From the NCBI GenBank assembly GCA_033964015.1, contig CM066919.1, positions 24,065,204-24,129,203 of the forward strand: a stretch of DNA of 64,000 nucleotides. The letters run 5' to 3'. The position numbers and the translations under genes were made by a program. This stretch comes from Scolanthus callimorphus (lineage: Eukaryota > Cnidaria > Anthozoa > Actiniaria > Edwardsiidae). Of this stretch, positions 25,105 through 36,670 are shown in pieces (the first letter of the stretch is position 1; each line of letters opens with the position of its first letter). Under the pieces are notes generated by a model. That model saw only the letters and a program-made list of their open reading frames with translations, was not told the origin of the DNA and did no database searches.

Positions 25105-25689
25105 AGGAATGAAAATATGAAATAAAAGGAGGGGGTGCCCATGCTCGTTTAGAAACTGTGATGGCGCAAACATACCCATTTTTAGTGCCTGAGGGCTATT
25201 TTGTGAAGGAATACGTGAAACAAGAAATTGTGATAAAACGCTCATTAATGAAGCAATCCAGTTCGCTTGCAAGTTTGAACAGAACTGTTGGATGCTTCAC
25301 TACCTAGGACGAACATTGGAATGTTTAATTTTCTATGTGTGTTGACGCTACTTTTGAAAATGTGCAAAAATGTGCGCACCGCTGGTGATAATTTGAGAGT
25401 CTTTGGTGTCTCATTTTGGGCCTTTTTATGACGATAGCTCAAAAACTTGTCGTTAGAATTTCTTTAAACTTTTTTTTATACCAGGGGAATCAAAATGGTA
25501 AAATAAAACTGGGGGTGCCCAATCTTGTTTACGCGAAATATCCCAAAAAGCGACTTTTTCTTGGTGTTTCTCGCTCAAATGGGGATATTTAGCTTGCGCG
25601 CGCGCGCTCCATTGCGTCATTTTCGAACGAATTGATCGCGCGTCCATGCGCAGAACAGCGTGCGCCGTGCAAAACAGGGGAATAACCTT

Positions 25690-25782
25690 CAATCTCGTTC
25701 CCAGAGCCCGCGTATCTTTTAGGCCAGCGCCAAGATATCTTGCAGCTGGCACAAAGATGCACGGGCTCTGGGTACGAGATTG
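25690..25782. mobile_element. Mutator-like foldback MITE with 9-bp duplication AATAACCTT
   Basis: A 93-bp element beginning CAATCTCGTTCCCAGAGCCC and ending in its near-inverse. It is flanked by perfect copies of AATAACCTT at 25681-25689 and 25783-25791. A 9-bp duplication is the hallmark of Mutator-like elements. Confidence 0.8.
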
Positions 25783-26930
25783 AATAACCTTAACCAGAGC
25801 TTCTGCCTTAAGAGTTTTCTCGATGGTAAAATGCGCTTAAATGACAAAAAATGACCAAGCATTTTTGGTAATGCCCGATGCACACTACCGCGACATAACA
25901 GGATGTTGCAACAAAAAAAGCATGGGAAAATAACTGAAATAATCAATATGGACCATCATTAGATACTTCACCAAAGCAATCTTTTGTGGATTTCAACTTT
26001 TTGAAACCACTAAATTTTGTTCACGTGATATTTTTCTTATGTCGTTATGTCGCAATTGTGCATCAGGCTTAACGAAAATGGCGGCGAAGCATTGCATTAT
26101 GATCACGATCAGTCGGCCCCTTTAAATTTCCATCAATGAATAAAAATATCGCAATGTTGAGATATATATAGTTTTTGAGACTTATGTTTAAAACCCACTG
26201 TCGAAACACGACAAGTCCCGACCATGAGGATCCAAGGATTACAAGGTTTTTTTGGAATCGTTTTTCAGTATGGGTACTACAAGTATGATACATTATACAC
26301 ATAATACAAAGTCCTTAGTCCTATATATAGTTGTATACACGGAGGCGGCCGAGCCGCGGAACGCTAAAACGTTGGTCTGAATATTCATAGTACAGCGTTT
26401 TCAATATAGAGAACAGGGTTGCATCCATACGGACGCTGCGAAGGTCCATTCCTAATTAGTTGAGATTTTGGCTATATTTTAAGGTGTTTTTGTCCACAAT
26501 ATAGACACCAATGATAAGGTTAAGTCACGTGCAACTGCAAATTAAGCTTTCCTGTTTCTGTTAGGACATTTACAATTATTCTAGAGTCTTAAATATAATT
26601 ATAACTGGGAGAACTAGGCATATTCATTGACATACCAAATTTATCTAAGCGCGTCCGACCCGAAGATGTTCCTGAGCAATTACGTATTCGAACCGATCGC
26701 ATCAGAACTTGTTCTGGGCTTTCGAGGTAGCCGAAGACTCTCCGAAGGTGCCCCGAACTTAAGTTGCTCGTGCTAAGAAACGTTGCCTTTTTGTCAAAAG
26801 TTGCCAAGCAACTTGTGGCTAAGCTAGCTTGGCGTGTCTTTGAGCTTCGCTAGTGAAAACCAGGCTTGCGTCCGTCGCAGTGCTGTTTTTTCTTCACCAA
26901 TATAAAATGCGACACTGCGCAAGGTTTTCA

Positions 26931-29900
26931 TTAGAATTTATAAACCTGTACCCTACGAGTGAGGTCTAGCATTTCCTGGCCGACGTCATCTATATCTCCA
27001 TAATAATTACTGCTTGCTGCACTGCTCGTAGACTCGCCGTCAATAGTTATTACCGTGCTGGCATCATCGTTCATCGCATCCGAGCCTGCTCGATTGCGGC
27101 GCGATTCTGTGACCGAAGCTTGGCCGTACCGGTTCCGAGGATTCACTGCAATGGGCCCCCTTTCGTATGTTCCTCGACTCGGTGGCGAGATTGGTCGGCC
27201 ATTGGCTGGACTAAAATAGCCGTCGCCGTTGCGGTAGTTGTCGACGGAAACTACCACCCCATCTTCAGTTTCGCTATGGAAACCGTTGCTATGGCGATGA
27301 GGGTAGTTGTTGGCCCAACCGTTTGGAGCATCGTAGGTAACAAAGCCGTGGACGTCACTTCCGCTGCTGGTTGAACTTCCGTTAGAAGATCTCCGTACCT
27401 GTAAAGGAATAACTATTATGCCTCCTCTGCGATGGCTGTTGAACTTCAAGCAACTATAAAACTTTTTCGCTTATCTAGCGCGTGCCGCACATACCAGGTT
27501 ACAAACGATAGAGGCAAGATGTCACCAGTTCGCGTGCTCTCGCCTTCTAAGGAGGTAGGAGGATCAGACAGAAGCAGAAGATGCGCTTGAGTGCATAGAT
27601 ATCATATTAAATGATATCAGTATTATTGTAAATTAACTCATGGAAAACCTGTCTATGGATTGAGTTAATAAACTTATAGACCTTTATCACGCAATATTGA
27701 TTATTAATATATAATAGTTATCCGAAAATGAAATCCAGTTTCCAATTCTACACATCCGTATTAGTAAAACTGCAAAGTTTCAAAAGAATTACTTAAAAAC
27801 TGACTGAGATATGAATTTTCAAAACTTCCTATTCTGACTTACTTTTTACAAAGAAATGTATGGGCAAATACGTCAAGTCGAGGCTGGACGGGCATCGATG
27901 CCCGTCCAGCCTCGTTTCGATTTATTTTCCCATACATTTCTTGTTAAAAATAAGCCAGAATACGAAGTTTTGAAAATTCATATCTCAGTCAGTATGGAAG
28001 CAATCTTCACCAACTTTGCAATTTTACTAATACGGATGTGTAGAATTGAATACTGGATTTCATTTTCTGATAACTATTATATATTATTAATCAATATTGC
28101 GTGATAAAGGCCTATTGTATTGTGCTGTATTGTATTGTGTTGTATTGTATTGTATTGTATTGTATAAGTAACGTTAAACTCAGTACGTGTAACATGCTCG
28201 TTGCAGTGATATTCCTTCAAAAAGTCGTTCTCCTGTGGAGATCCAAGATGCTACCAAACAAATCATGCTACGCTCACAAGAAAGATGTTCGCACCAAGTG
28301 TCATTCTTGGTAACCCATCCATGATGGATGCTTTTCAGACAAATTTTTGCCAAACTAGTTCAACCAAACCCGCAGGAATTGTAGCGACATATGCAATCTG
28401 TTTGCCGCCCTGTGTTTGGCTAAGGTATCTGGCCTGGTTCAATAAAGGACAAAGGGAACCCACGCACTCGCCCAGTTCGATGGCGGGAATGACAGCAGTG
28501 AAAACGCTTTATACGATTAGTTAATGAAGGGAGACTAGAATCGGTCTCACTGGCCGCGAACGTAGTGGGAATCCAATTGAGCAGTCAAGCAATCCTCTAC
28601 ATGCCTTATAGCCAACCTCGTCCCCAGGGTCTTCTCGGTCATTTTTCAAAATGGCGGTTGTCTCAGAGAAGACCCTGGGGGAGGCTGAGACACATGACCA
28701 TTGTTTGAGGACATGAGAACGAGGTTTGTCCTTTGTTTCGAAGCGGTCATGTGACTCAGCCTCCCCCAGGGTCTTCTCTGAGACAACCGCCATTTTGAAA
28801 AACGACCGAGAAGACCCTGGGGACGAGGTTGCCTTATAGCTTGCGGACAAGATCATACTTGCCTTTCTTAGATGTTGCCTCGCTTCTTGCAGCTGCGGAA
28901 CGCCAGGGGAGTTGTTGAGGTCGGGTACATTTGCCGCCGTCCACGCGGCGAGATCAGCCTCTATAAAGCTTCCTGGTCGAAGTCTCCGTCTGTGTTCCTG
29001 CAACATGACTTCCGGTTCCGCTGTGAGTTTTTCCGGAGGAGGACTGGTCGCTCGTTCTTCTTCCTTTTGTTTATTGTGTTGTACAGCCCGCTCCACAAGT
29101 ACAGCCGAGTTCTGCGCCTGCGCATCAGACTCTGAGGGAAGACTAATGGTGCGCTCTGAAATGGGAAAACATAGAAAATATGAAATCAACTGCAGGAATT
29201 GTTATAAATCTGAAATTTCCCACGTAAGTAAAAACGTGCATTGTATTGTCGCCAAACCATTATATTTGACAGAAAAGTTTAAAAATTATTTCTTTCCTTT
29301 GTAGCCCAGACTGAGAAACAAAACCTGTGTTATAAAAAATAGAATAGTATTGTTGCTGAATGGTTTCTCCTGAGCATACCACAATCACTTTTAGTCCAGG
29401 CTAAGTCGAGGAATGTATTGTTGTCGAATACTATACTACATGAAGCTACATTTACAGCTAAAGGCGTTGCTTCGCGAACACGAATTTTGGGTTTGTTCAC
29501 CAGTCAAACACCGTCAAATTAAGCCAAGATTATTGCCCTGTTTCACCTAGTATGGTCAGCTGGATTCCCTCTCAACGTAAACAAGACGTACTACAGTATA
29601 GGCGAGACAAGGCAAGCATCTGATTGGCTAATAAGGTTTGAGTGGCGTAAAGCAAAAAAAAAATGTTTTGAAAACATGATGCAATGAAACAGTGCATTAC
29701 CACTTTCGATCTTCTGCTCAATAATCTTGCGCGTGTATTTTTTCCATAGTTGCGTTCCATGGTTAATGTTCTTTTCCGGGCTATCGGCAGGAAGGGCGTC
29801 CAATTCATCTAGAGAAACTTCCACGGAATAAAGGGCAATGTCTTCGTGACTCCCTCCTATAGCTAGTAATGTGCCGTCAGGCGAAAGACTGAACGCTTCG

Positions 29901-32900
29901 ACCTGGGGAACAAATCAAATGAAGCTAGATGAAAACCGAGATGCAGCGCTTCCGCCCTGGCCTTTTTGGTAAACATCGGGCCCAAAGCGAATTCCAAAAG
30001 GGTTCATTTAAACGTAATATAGCTCAGCTCTTAAGAACGAGATGTCCTCACCCAGGAGCGTAGCTACCATACACGCAAAGTACATAGCTGCGTACTAAAA
30101 TGTAACCTATCTATGAACAATTTGTACGCCCATATCATGTTCTAAGCTTAAAAACTACACATTTGCGTACCATTTGAAACAATTTGAAGCCCTTGTAGCT
30201 ACGCCCCTATTACCGGCAAATCCTCAAACAATAAGAACATGTACAAAACGTATGATTTACTTTCGATAATCATATGAAATCAACTTTCTTGAAGCGGATT
30301 TCAGATGATTGTCGGAAGTAAAATAAGCTTGTGTTTTCTTTGCGTTCTTATTGGTTGAAGTCTCGGGTCTTTGTTTTGTCAGCCAATCAGAATGCGAAGA
30401 TATAACAAACACACAGTGACTCTTGTTTTCTTGGGAATGGAATAAACGCAAGTCGTATTTAACTACTTCGTCCCACGATTGGTCATTGGCTTAGTGTGTC
30501 TACTTTGCGTTTGGTTTTCGACTTTCATCTATCTAAAGTCCACTCTATGGCATTTACTTTGATTTTCACAATTCTGTGAATTCTACACTAACCAATAAAC
30601 CACCGTTTGGCTTCCGTCAATCAAACGAGTGAACAACTATTGGTGATATATTTCACAGAGGTTTTGTTGGATCTTGTGAACTTATAGCAGCTAGCTACAA
30701 TGTAGGCTTCAAAACACAATTTTTCACTGTAAAATGCAATCCAAACTCAGAAAACATTCGTAGACTTGACTTAAAGAGGTTTGATTGACGGAAGCCAAAA
30801 CGCAGTTTGGCGTTCGGAAATGTCAAGTGCGAGTTCGCAGAATTATGAAAATCGCGTAAGGGGTTTTACAAGACAAAATACACCCTTTGGCCTCACACTT
30901 TCCCCCATCTGTTTACCTCTTCTCCTTGTTTGAATGGTTTGAAAGCCTCCAGTTGTTTACGTTTTCGGAACGGGTGCCATGTACGACAATACCTCCCTCC
31001 AGACGAGAACAGTACGGGAACCGATTTACTCGACAAGAATGGGTAAAACTCAACATGACTCGCAATGTCTTCGTGCCCTCGGATTTTGGTGAGAGCAGTG
31101 CCAAGTCTAGGTTCCCAAACTGTCACCTGAAAAACCACGAAAAGGTGAAAAAAATTGTACAGTCAGGGAAAATGTGGCCAAGTTTGTAGTAGCTAATGAT
31201 TTTGAATAGAATTGGATATGAATTAAACACAGATTGTCAAGACTATCAAGGAGCAATTTTATTGTCGTTGAAAACTTTGTTGTTGAGCCCCGTTTGGTGA
31301 TTGGAATTTAAAGTTTGAGGTCGTAGAATTATGAACACTGCACTGAAATCCAGTAATCAGAATATTCTTACCAAAGTAAGTGCCCTCGAAATTTTATTTA
31401 AAACAACCTGCCACGACACTGGTTAAATTGAAAGATAAATTAATTAGTATCAGTGCAGATGGCCTTGACTTATTCGACACAACTTGTAAATTAATATAGC
31501 AGGACTGCGCTATCCACGGGGGCCCGCAGTCTAATTGTGCCTGACTTATTAGAGCGAAGACATCGAAAAACAAACAGCCAAAACGTTTAGTCTTCCCTTT
31601 GCAATTACCTTTGAACAGACTGTTTTTTATTACCTTTGAACAGACTGGTTTTTCACGGAGATAACATAGAAGAGTTTCGAAAACGTCCTTTCTTTTACTT
31701 ATTTTGCATTGCTAAGGAAAATTGGAAGTAGGAAACTTTCGAAAACAATTTCTGGCATTAATTATGCAGCACTAGAAGGATGCCGAGCCCCTGGCTATTC
31801 TAGCATTCAACTCGCAAATAAAGAAAACTAAAATGCCATTTATATCTGTTCAAATGTCATCTGTTACTGCATGAAGAAAATCAAATCAAATATGAAATCT
31901 CTTGTTATGTAGTAGTTAAATAGTTTTGCAAGAATGCTGCGTTCAATTCCCACTCTAGGGGTCTTTAGGTATTTGAGGTCACACGACTAACATCAGATCA
32001 CAGCCGTATGTTGTTAAATGATCGCTATTTTTGCATCTGAAATAATAACCAGGAAATCTTAAAGTGTTATAAATGTTTTCAATATTTGCATAATGAAAAG
32101 CACCTAAACAATATAGCCAAGAATTAAAAATATATTATGTATAGAATGAACCGTTCCAATGATCTGTTATTTTGCTCTTAGCAATCGAGAACTTTCCCAT
32201 GATGGCAACGGCAACTTTCCAGCTCAAAGATTTTGAGCTATCATTCTGTTGTCTGCTAGAGAAAGATATCCGCTGGTTAAAAACAAAGGAAATAAAATGA
32301 TAACAGCACCGTTTCTCGTGCGTTTTTATGCGAAAAATATCCATATTACATGTACCAATCCAATTTTTAACCCTTTCACTGGAGATGTAACTTTGCAAAG
32401 TATAAAAGCTAAATCGTTTCACAAAATTCAGAAGAGAGGGTCCCAGAATACGCCGGACGTTTTCGAAAACGTACGCGGTCAAGATTTCATCCGTGTTAGC
32501 CTCCCGCCCACACTAAAACGCTACGAAAACGGAGATTCGAGAATGCTGTCGGAATAAGCAAAGGGAAACTTTCGAAAACGAATGCAGTATAGACGTCGCA
32601 CGGTTTCGCAAGACTAACCTTTCCGTCCGCTGCACACGAAGCAAGATACTGTCCGTGAGGAGACCAAGCGCAACTTTTCACCCTGTCATCATGTCCTCCA
32701 ACGAGTGATATCACCACCGAATTGCTCCTCAGATCCCATAACTTTAGAGACCCGTCTTCCGCTCCTGAACACAAAATATCACCATTGCCGTTCCCTTCTG
32801 GATTAAAAGCGCAAGTCCATACTCCGGTAGTATGGCCTTGTAGCGCATTCACGACCTTCCCAGTACGTGCATTACTCACAATAACTAGTTTATCCCATGA

Positions 32901-33269
32901 CACGGACGCTACAAGACTGCCATCGGCGTTAAAATCGGTCCCTAAGACCCAGCTTGAATGGTGCGAAAGAATGTTAAGCAAACTTCCATTTTCGGAGTTC
33001 CATAAAGCAACCGTGTTATCCGAAGACCCGGTTGCTAAAAGTCCAAATAGTTCTGTATCGTCCACGTGTTTCTGCCAAGATACGGTGGTAATAGGTTGAG
33101 AATGATGTCGTAGAATCAGCGAAGGTTCCAATGTCCGCAGATCCCACACAATCGCTGACTTATCCCAACTTCCGGAAGCTAAATGCAGTCCACTAGGACT
33201 AAACTTCAGACAGGAAACATTCCACTTATGGCCTGTAAGTTCGGCTTGCTTGTTGACTGAAACGCTCAT
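26931..33269 (-). CDS. Seven-blade WD40 repeat protein with a long C-terminal tail
   Basis: Five exons in coding order: 33269-32619, 31126-30917, 29902-29701, 29155-28863 and 27398-26931, about 607 aa. Exon 1 holds blades 1-4 and most of 5 (repeats ending SAIVWDLR, TVALWNSE, LVIVSNAR, SLKLWDLR). Exon 2 completes blade 5 (VTVWEPR) and adds blade 6 (CRTWHPF). Exon 3 gives blade 7 (SLSPDGTLLAIGG), closing a propeller of roughly 340 residues. The tail is charged, then Ser/Gly/Asn-rich and probably disordered, ending RRVQVYKF. The fourth intron has a GC donor (AAG|GCAAGT) and is crowded with palindromes. The donor after exon 3 could also lie a few bases upstream with little change. A propeller implies a binding scaffold; I cannot name the orthologue. 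Confidence 0.8.
27678..28113. mobile_element. 436-bp near-perfect palindrome
   Basis: The arms of about 215 bp mirror each other with few mismatches. The outer ends are AGACCTTTATCACGC and GCGTGATAAAGGCCT. The centre is a perfect 36-nt palindrome at 27879-27914, built from GAGGCTGGACGGGCAT and its inverse. There is no coding potential. It is probably a foldback element in the GC-AG intron of the WD40 gene; a recent inverted duplication is the alternative. Confidence 0.8.
28112..28167. repeat. TATTG pentanucleotide microsatellite
   Basis: About ten units of GTATT/TATTG with small interruptions, abutting the palindrome's right end. Confidence 0.85.
28613..28831. mobile_element. Mutator-like foldback MITE with 9-bp duplication CCTTATAGC
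   Basis: A 219-bp element whose ~95-bp arms are almost perfect inverses, starting CAACCTCGTCCCCAGGGTC. It is flanked by CCTTATAGC at 28604-28612 and 28832-28840. The right flank is only 16 bp from the GC donor of the WD40 gene's fourth intron. Confidence 0.85.
30561..30853. mobile_element. MITE with CCGTCAATCAAAC arms
   Basis: Outer ends GATTTTCACAATTCTG and CAGAATTATGAAAATC, and inner arms TTTGGCTTCCGTCAATCAAA with its inverse. It lies in the second WD40 intron. No target duplication was identified. Confidence 0.65.
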
Positions 33270-34750
33270 TATACGAAATACTTTAGTTCAATTTTCACCT
33301 ACGAAAAAGGAAACGATAAATTCACTCACAAAAGAATGGGACATGATCAGAAAGAATATAAATAATACTTACAATTTGCAGTCCCATTGAGCCTGGATAT
33401 CGTGTCTTAACGCGTCAATAAAAGCTTTACGTTTGAGTACGATTAAGATTCAAAATATCAATACTCTTTTAGAAGCTGAAAATAAACAATTAAAAAAAAA
33501 TAAAGGTTTTAACAGTGTCTTTTTTTTACCAACGACACTGTTAACGTTTTATCTCAATAAAAGTTCGAGACATAAATCCTAGTTCAACATATTTTATCAT
33601 AACTCAAAGATATTACCGAGGTTAATCGGTCCAATATTTACACATCAGCAGTTAAATAACGTGTGTCCCTTATTGGTTGATTGTGGTCACGTGAGTAAGG
33701 ATAGACTCCAGCTGAATGGCTTCCCTGCCAGCTATTGTCAAGTTTCTATGGGGATTACGTGGTTTAGTGACCTTTAGCAGCAAAACAATTTAAGGGTGTC
33801 GAGATTAATGAGCAAGTCAAAGAAGCGATGCAAAATCTGTTATATTTGCCTTTTCAAACCCTCCCCGTGCTTTTTAAAGCTAATAAACACAGTCGTTTTG
33901 TATTGAGGTTATATTAGCAAAGTCACATGTTTAGATTGCATCCCTATAAGCTGCATTGATCATGAATATTTATGAATTTTACAAGCTGAAATACATTAAC
34001 ATTTGTGGTATAAGCAATCGCAAAGCAGACATCTTTTCTAATATTTTTATTGTTAAGGTCTCGGGAAAGGTAAAAATGTAAAAATCCATAATATGACGTT
34101 TTCCCAAAACTCACTTGATAGAGTCCTAAACTATATTTCTAAAACCTCAAATGGCGCGTTTTCCTAGGCTTTAATTGCCCATTCCTTTGTTTTGCCCGCC
34201 ACTCACTTTCTGTCAAACTTTTGCTAAGCTCCTGTCCTCGCACAATTTAAGATATCGGCATCAAATTTTCTGTGTCGTTAGAAAGTGATAACACCTAACA
34301 AACCGTGTAAGAGAATTTGTCATTTTTTTCTTGAAAAAAATTTATGATAAATTTTGCGACCACAAATTGTACAAAAATGCGACTTTCAACTTTGCGGTTT
34401 AATATTTTCGTAAATATGCAAATATTTTTCGCCACTTTTTGAAACATCTTCATGCCATGTTGTATTAGTGAGCCCCCCATTTTGGTGATACATTCTTTCT
34501 TATAAGCCCCCACTTGAAAGTGAGCTCTGCGGGCCATGCTCATAGCTGTCTGAATTTGATCTGTTGACACAGCACACAACATTACAACCATATGGTCCCT
34601 AATGACTAGATTTAGGGTTTGGTGAGCAAAAAACTTCAACCTAACTGCCAAATGGCAACTAACATAAAGACAGGGACCAGATTTCCTGGTGCTTTCCACT
34701 ATTTGCTAAATGTTAATTGTTTTAATGTTTTCATTTATAGAGATGGTGGC
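33270..34750. other. WD40-gene upstream and intergenic DNA
   Basis: Presumed promoter region followed by unannotated DNA. A short hairpin (AACAGTGTC/GACACTGTT) lies at 33512-33542. A 134-codon reverse ORF at 34295-34699 shows no family features. Confidence 0.5.
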
Positions 34751-34759
34751 TAGGTTTTC

Positions 34760-35035
34760 AACCCGGGGGGGAGGGGGGCACTTCAAGGTTAAAATGATAG
34801 GGATGACTGCCGGGAACCCAAATTTCCACCCTAAAAATACTCCTTCGTCCTAAAATACCTTCATCAGCGTACCATTTTAGTTCAAAGAACCCCTAAAAAA
34901 TACCGGATTTTCTTCAGCATACCATTTTCATTCAAAGAACCCCTCAAAAATACCAGATCGCCGATTTTAACCCCTAAAAATATAACGGTCATACACCTAC
35001 CATCCGAATATAGGGAGTACCTCCCCCCAGGGTTT
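34760..35035. repeat. Interspersed repeat shared with 52505-52745
   Basis: Contains two tandem ACCATTTTAGTTCAAAGAAC-type units, AACGGTCATAC, and CATCCGAATATAGGGAGT before a poly-C/G edge. All occur in the same order at 52505-52745. The class is unknown, probably a non-autonomous DNA element. Confidence 0.6.
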
Positions 35036-35955
35036 TCAAACAGCAACTTGCCAAGTTTCCTTACAGTTATCATATGTGCAGTAACTATGCACTGTCTGTG
35101 ACAGCTGCTCTATCATGCAACAGAGGCAAAAGAAATGAAAAAAAAGCCACCATTGCAGACTTATTCCTTAAATGATTTACTGTCTCTTTTAGTATGCCCT
35201 TTGCATTGTTCCAAAATGAGTCTTTAGATTCACAGTAGATGTTGAGCCCTTTGCCCATACCTTGCAAGGTTAAAGGCTGGTTTTCACTAGGCACAAGCAC
35301 AAGCACAAACGTGTTTCATTTTCCTTGTGCCCAGTGAAAACTCAAGGATGTTGTAAGGCAGTTTGAGAGACATTGTACAGTGCAGGGGTTGTGAGAGAAC
35401 TCTCACAACTCCCTGTACAGTGTAAAGCTGAGGAGAAACACCAGCAGTGCAAGAACCACAATGAGAGGGGGGCAGGTGCTGACCAACTTCAGCCCAGACC
35501 TATATCTGTGTAGTTTGTAAGCGAGGCTGTGTCTCTTGCTCTATTGGACAAACCTACTTGATTTCGAGGGATTCCCAGATATCACACCTTTTAGGCTTGA
35601 CTCCCGTTCTCATGCCTTGGGTCTGAATCTCCTGCTTTTGATAGAAAAACTCTAATTTGTACACAGTGTTTGTAAAGTGATTTCACAGTGCAAAGACATT
35701 TTGTAGGTCCAAAACTTCCCCTCTCCTGCATTTTGAAGTTCAAAGGTTGGCATCTCTGGATTCCTGTTGATGGACTTGCAACATTTTTAGTTCAGTCTCA
35801 TCTCCAGCCAAAATTTTGTCTTTGTTTCAGGTTGGCAAAACAATGATATAAGCTTGTAGAGTTCAACTTCATGATTGTGTCTTGCCAGGCGTCCACATTA
35901 TCATTTAATTTCCTGGAGTGAATACAAGACCACGTGACCCAAACTACCATTAAAT

Positions 35956-36231
35956 TCATTGTGCTAAAAATTTTCTCCCCTTCGCTCTTCGCCTTGCCAA
36001 AACTTTCCTCCCATTTCTTGTGCGCATTCTCGCCAGAAATCCATGCTTTCGTTTTCTCTGTAATGTTTTAGGCTGGTATTCCATTCCGTATCTCACGAAG
36101 CGAAAAGTCTGGATTGTTGGCAATCGACAACCAGTAAAACTTGATGCTGTTGTGAGAGCTGCAGACATGTTTCCAATCGTGTAGCTTCCAACAGTTCTTA
36201 GAACAATGATTCCTCTTGTAATCCAGCTCAT
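35956..36231 (-). CDS. MRPL34: Mitochondrial large ribosomal subunit protein bL34m
   Basis: Single-exon gene of 91 codons. The last ~40 residues form the diagnostic bL34 domain: [18 protein letters not shown], then [17 protein letters not shown], matching bacterial and mitochondrial L34 in order and spacing. The first ~45 residues are low in acidic residues and suit a mitochondrial import peptide. In the ribosome bL34 is a small basic protein that packs 23S-type rRNA. The gene has no intron. It is divergent from CENP-Q, with 439 bp between the two start codons. The length is typical for the family. Confidence 0.92.
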   Translation of the reverse strand: MSWITRGIIVLRTVGSYTIGNMSAALTTASSFTGCRLPTIQTFRFVRYGMEYQPKTLQRKRKHGFLARMRTRNGRKVLARRRAKGRKFLAQ

Positions 36232-36670
36232 GTTAAGATATTTTCAAAGATTTTCTTGCGACAGCGAGTACACAACAAGTTTTCACCTAAGGCTAAACTT
36301 TCCCTACACTTTCCCTCGTGAAAGCCTGGGAATAGCGTTTCGAATAGACTTCTGGGAGTATAAATTTTGAGATGGGGGAGGGAGGCATATGTAAAATCTT
36401 ATTACTTACAAACAGTTCCTTTAACTTCAGAAAGAGAATAAAAATATATTCATGGCAAAGAAACTGATACAAATATTGGGAAAAACTTCAAATGGTTACT
36501 CTGCGAGGGAGTGAGCAATAAAAAAAACGTATGTATATTTTTAGATTTTACCCTACCCCGGAGAGTTATTGATGTGCTCATCAAATTCGCGCCATGTTTT
36601 GAAACCTCAAAGAACATGTGAATGTTGAGCTTGGATTTCGCGCTGTTTTACGGGTTGTTTCTTGTCAAAT
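36232..36670. promoter_or_regulatory. Shared divergent promoter region, MRPL34/CENPQ
   Basis: The 439 bp between two oppositely oriented start codons must hold both 5' untranslated regions and promoters. No TATA box or repeat is evident. Bidirectional promoter use is inferred from geometry. Confidence 0.5.

Larger units (their letters stand above)
23940..26930. other. Intergenic region between the coiled-coil and WD40 genes
   Basis: Apart from two MITEs (24847-25104 and 25690-25782), I see no supportable gene. A 72-codon reverse ORF at 26589-26807 has no recognisable features. Confidence 0.6.

Noticed and set aside
25453..25946. Reverse ORFs at 25453-25752 and 25719-25946
   Set aside because: They cross a palindromic MITE and have no coherent protein features.
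26589..26807. 72-codon reverse ORF downstream of the WD40 gene
   Set aside because: No recognisable features; could be untranslated DNA.
30893..31104. Apparent frameshift in exon 2 of the WD40 gene
   Set aside because: An in-frame donor at 30916 (GAG|GTAAAC) joins exon 2 to exon 3 in phase and completes a normal blade, so no frameshift is needed.
34295..34699. 134-codon reverse ORF
   Set aside because: No splice context, no family motifs, and biased composition; not supportable as a gene.
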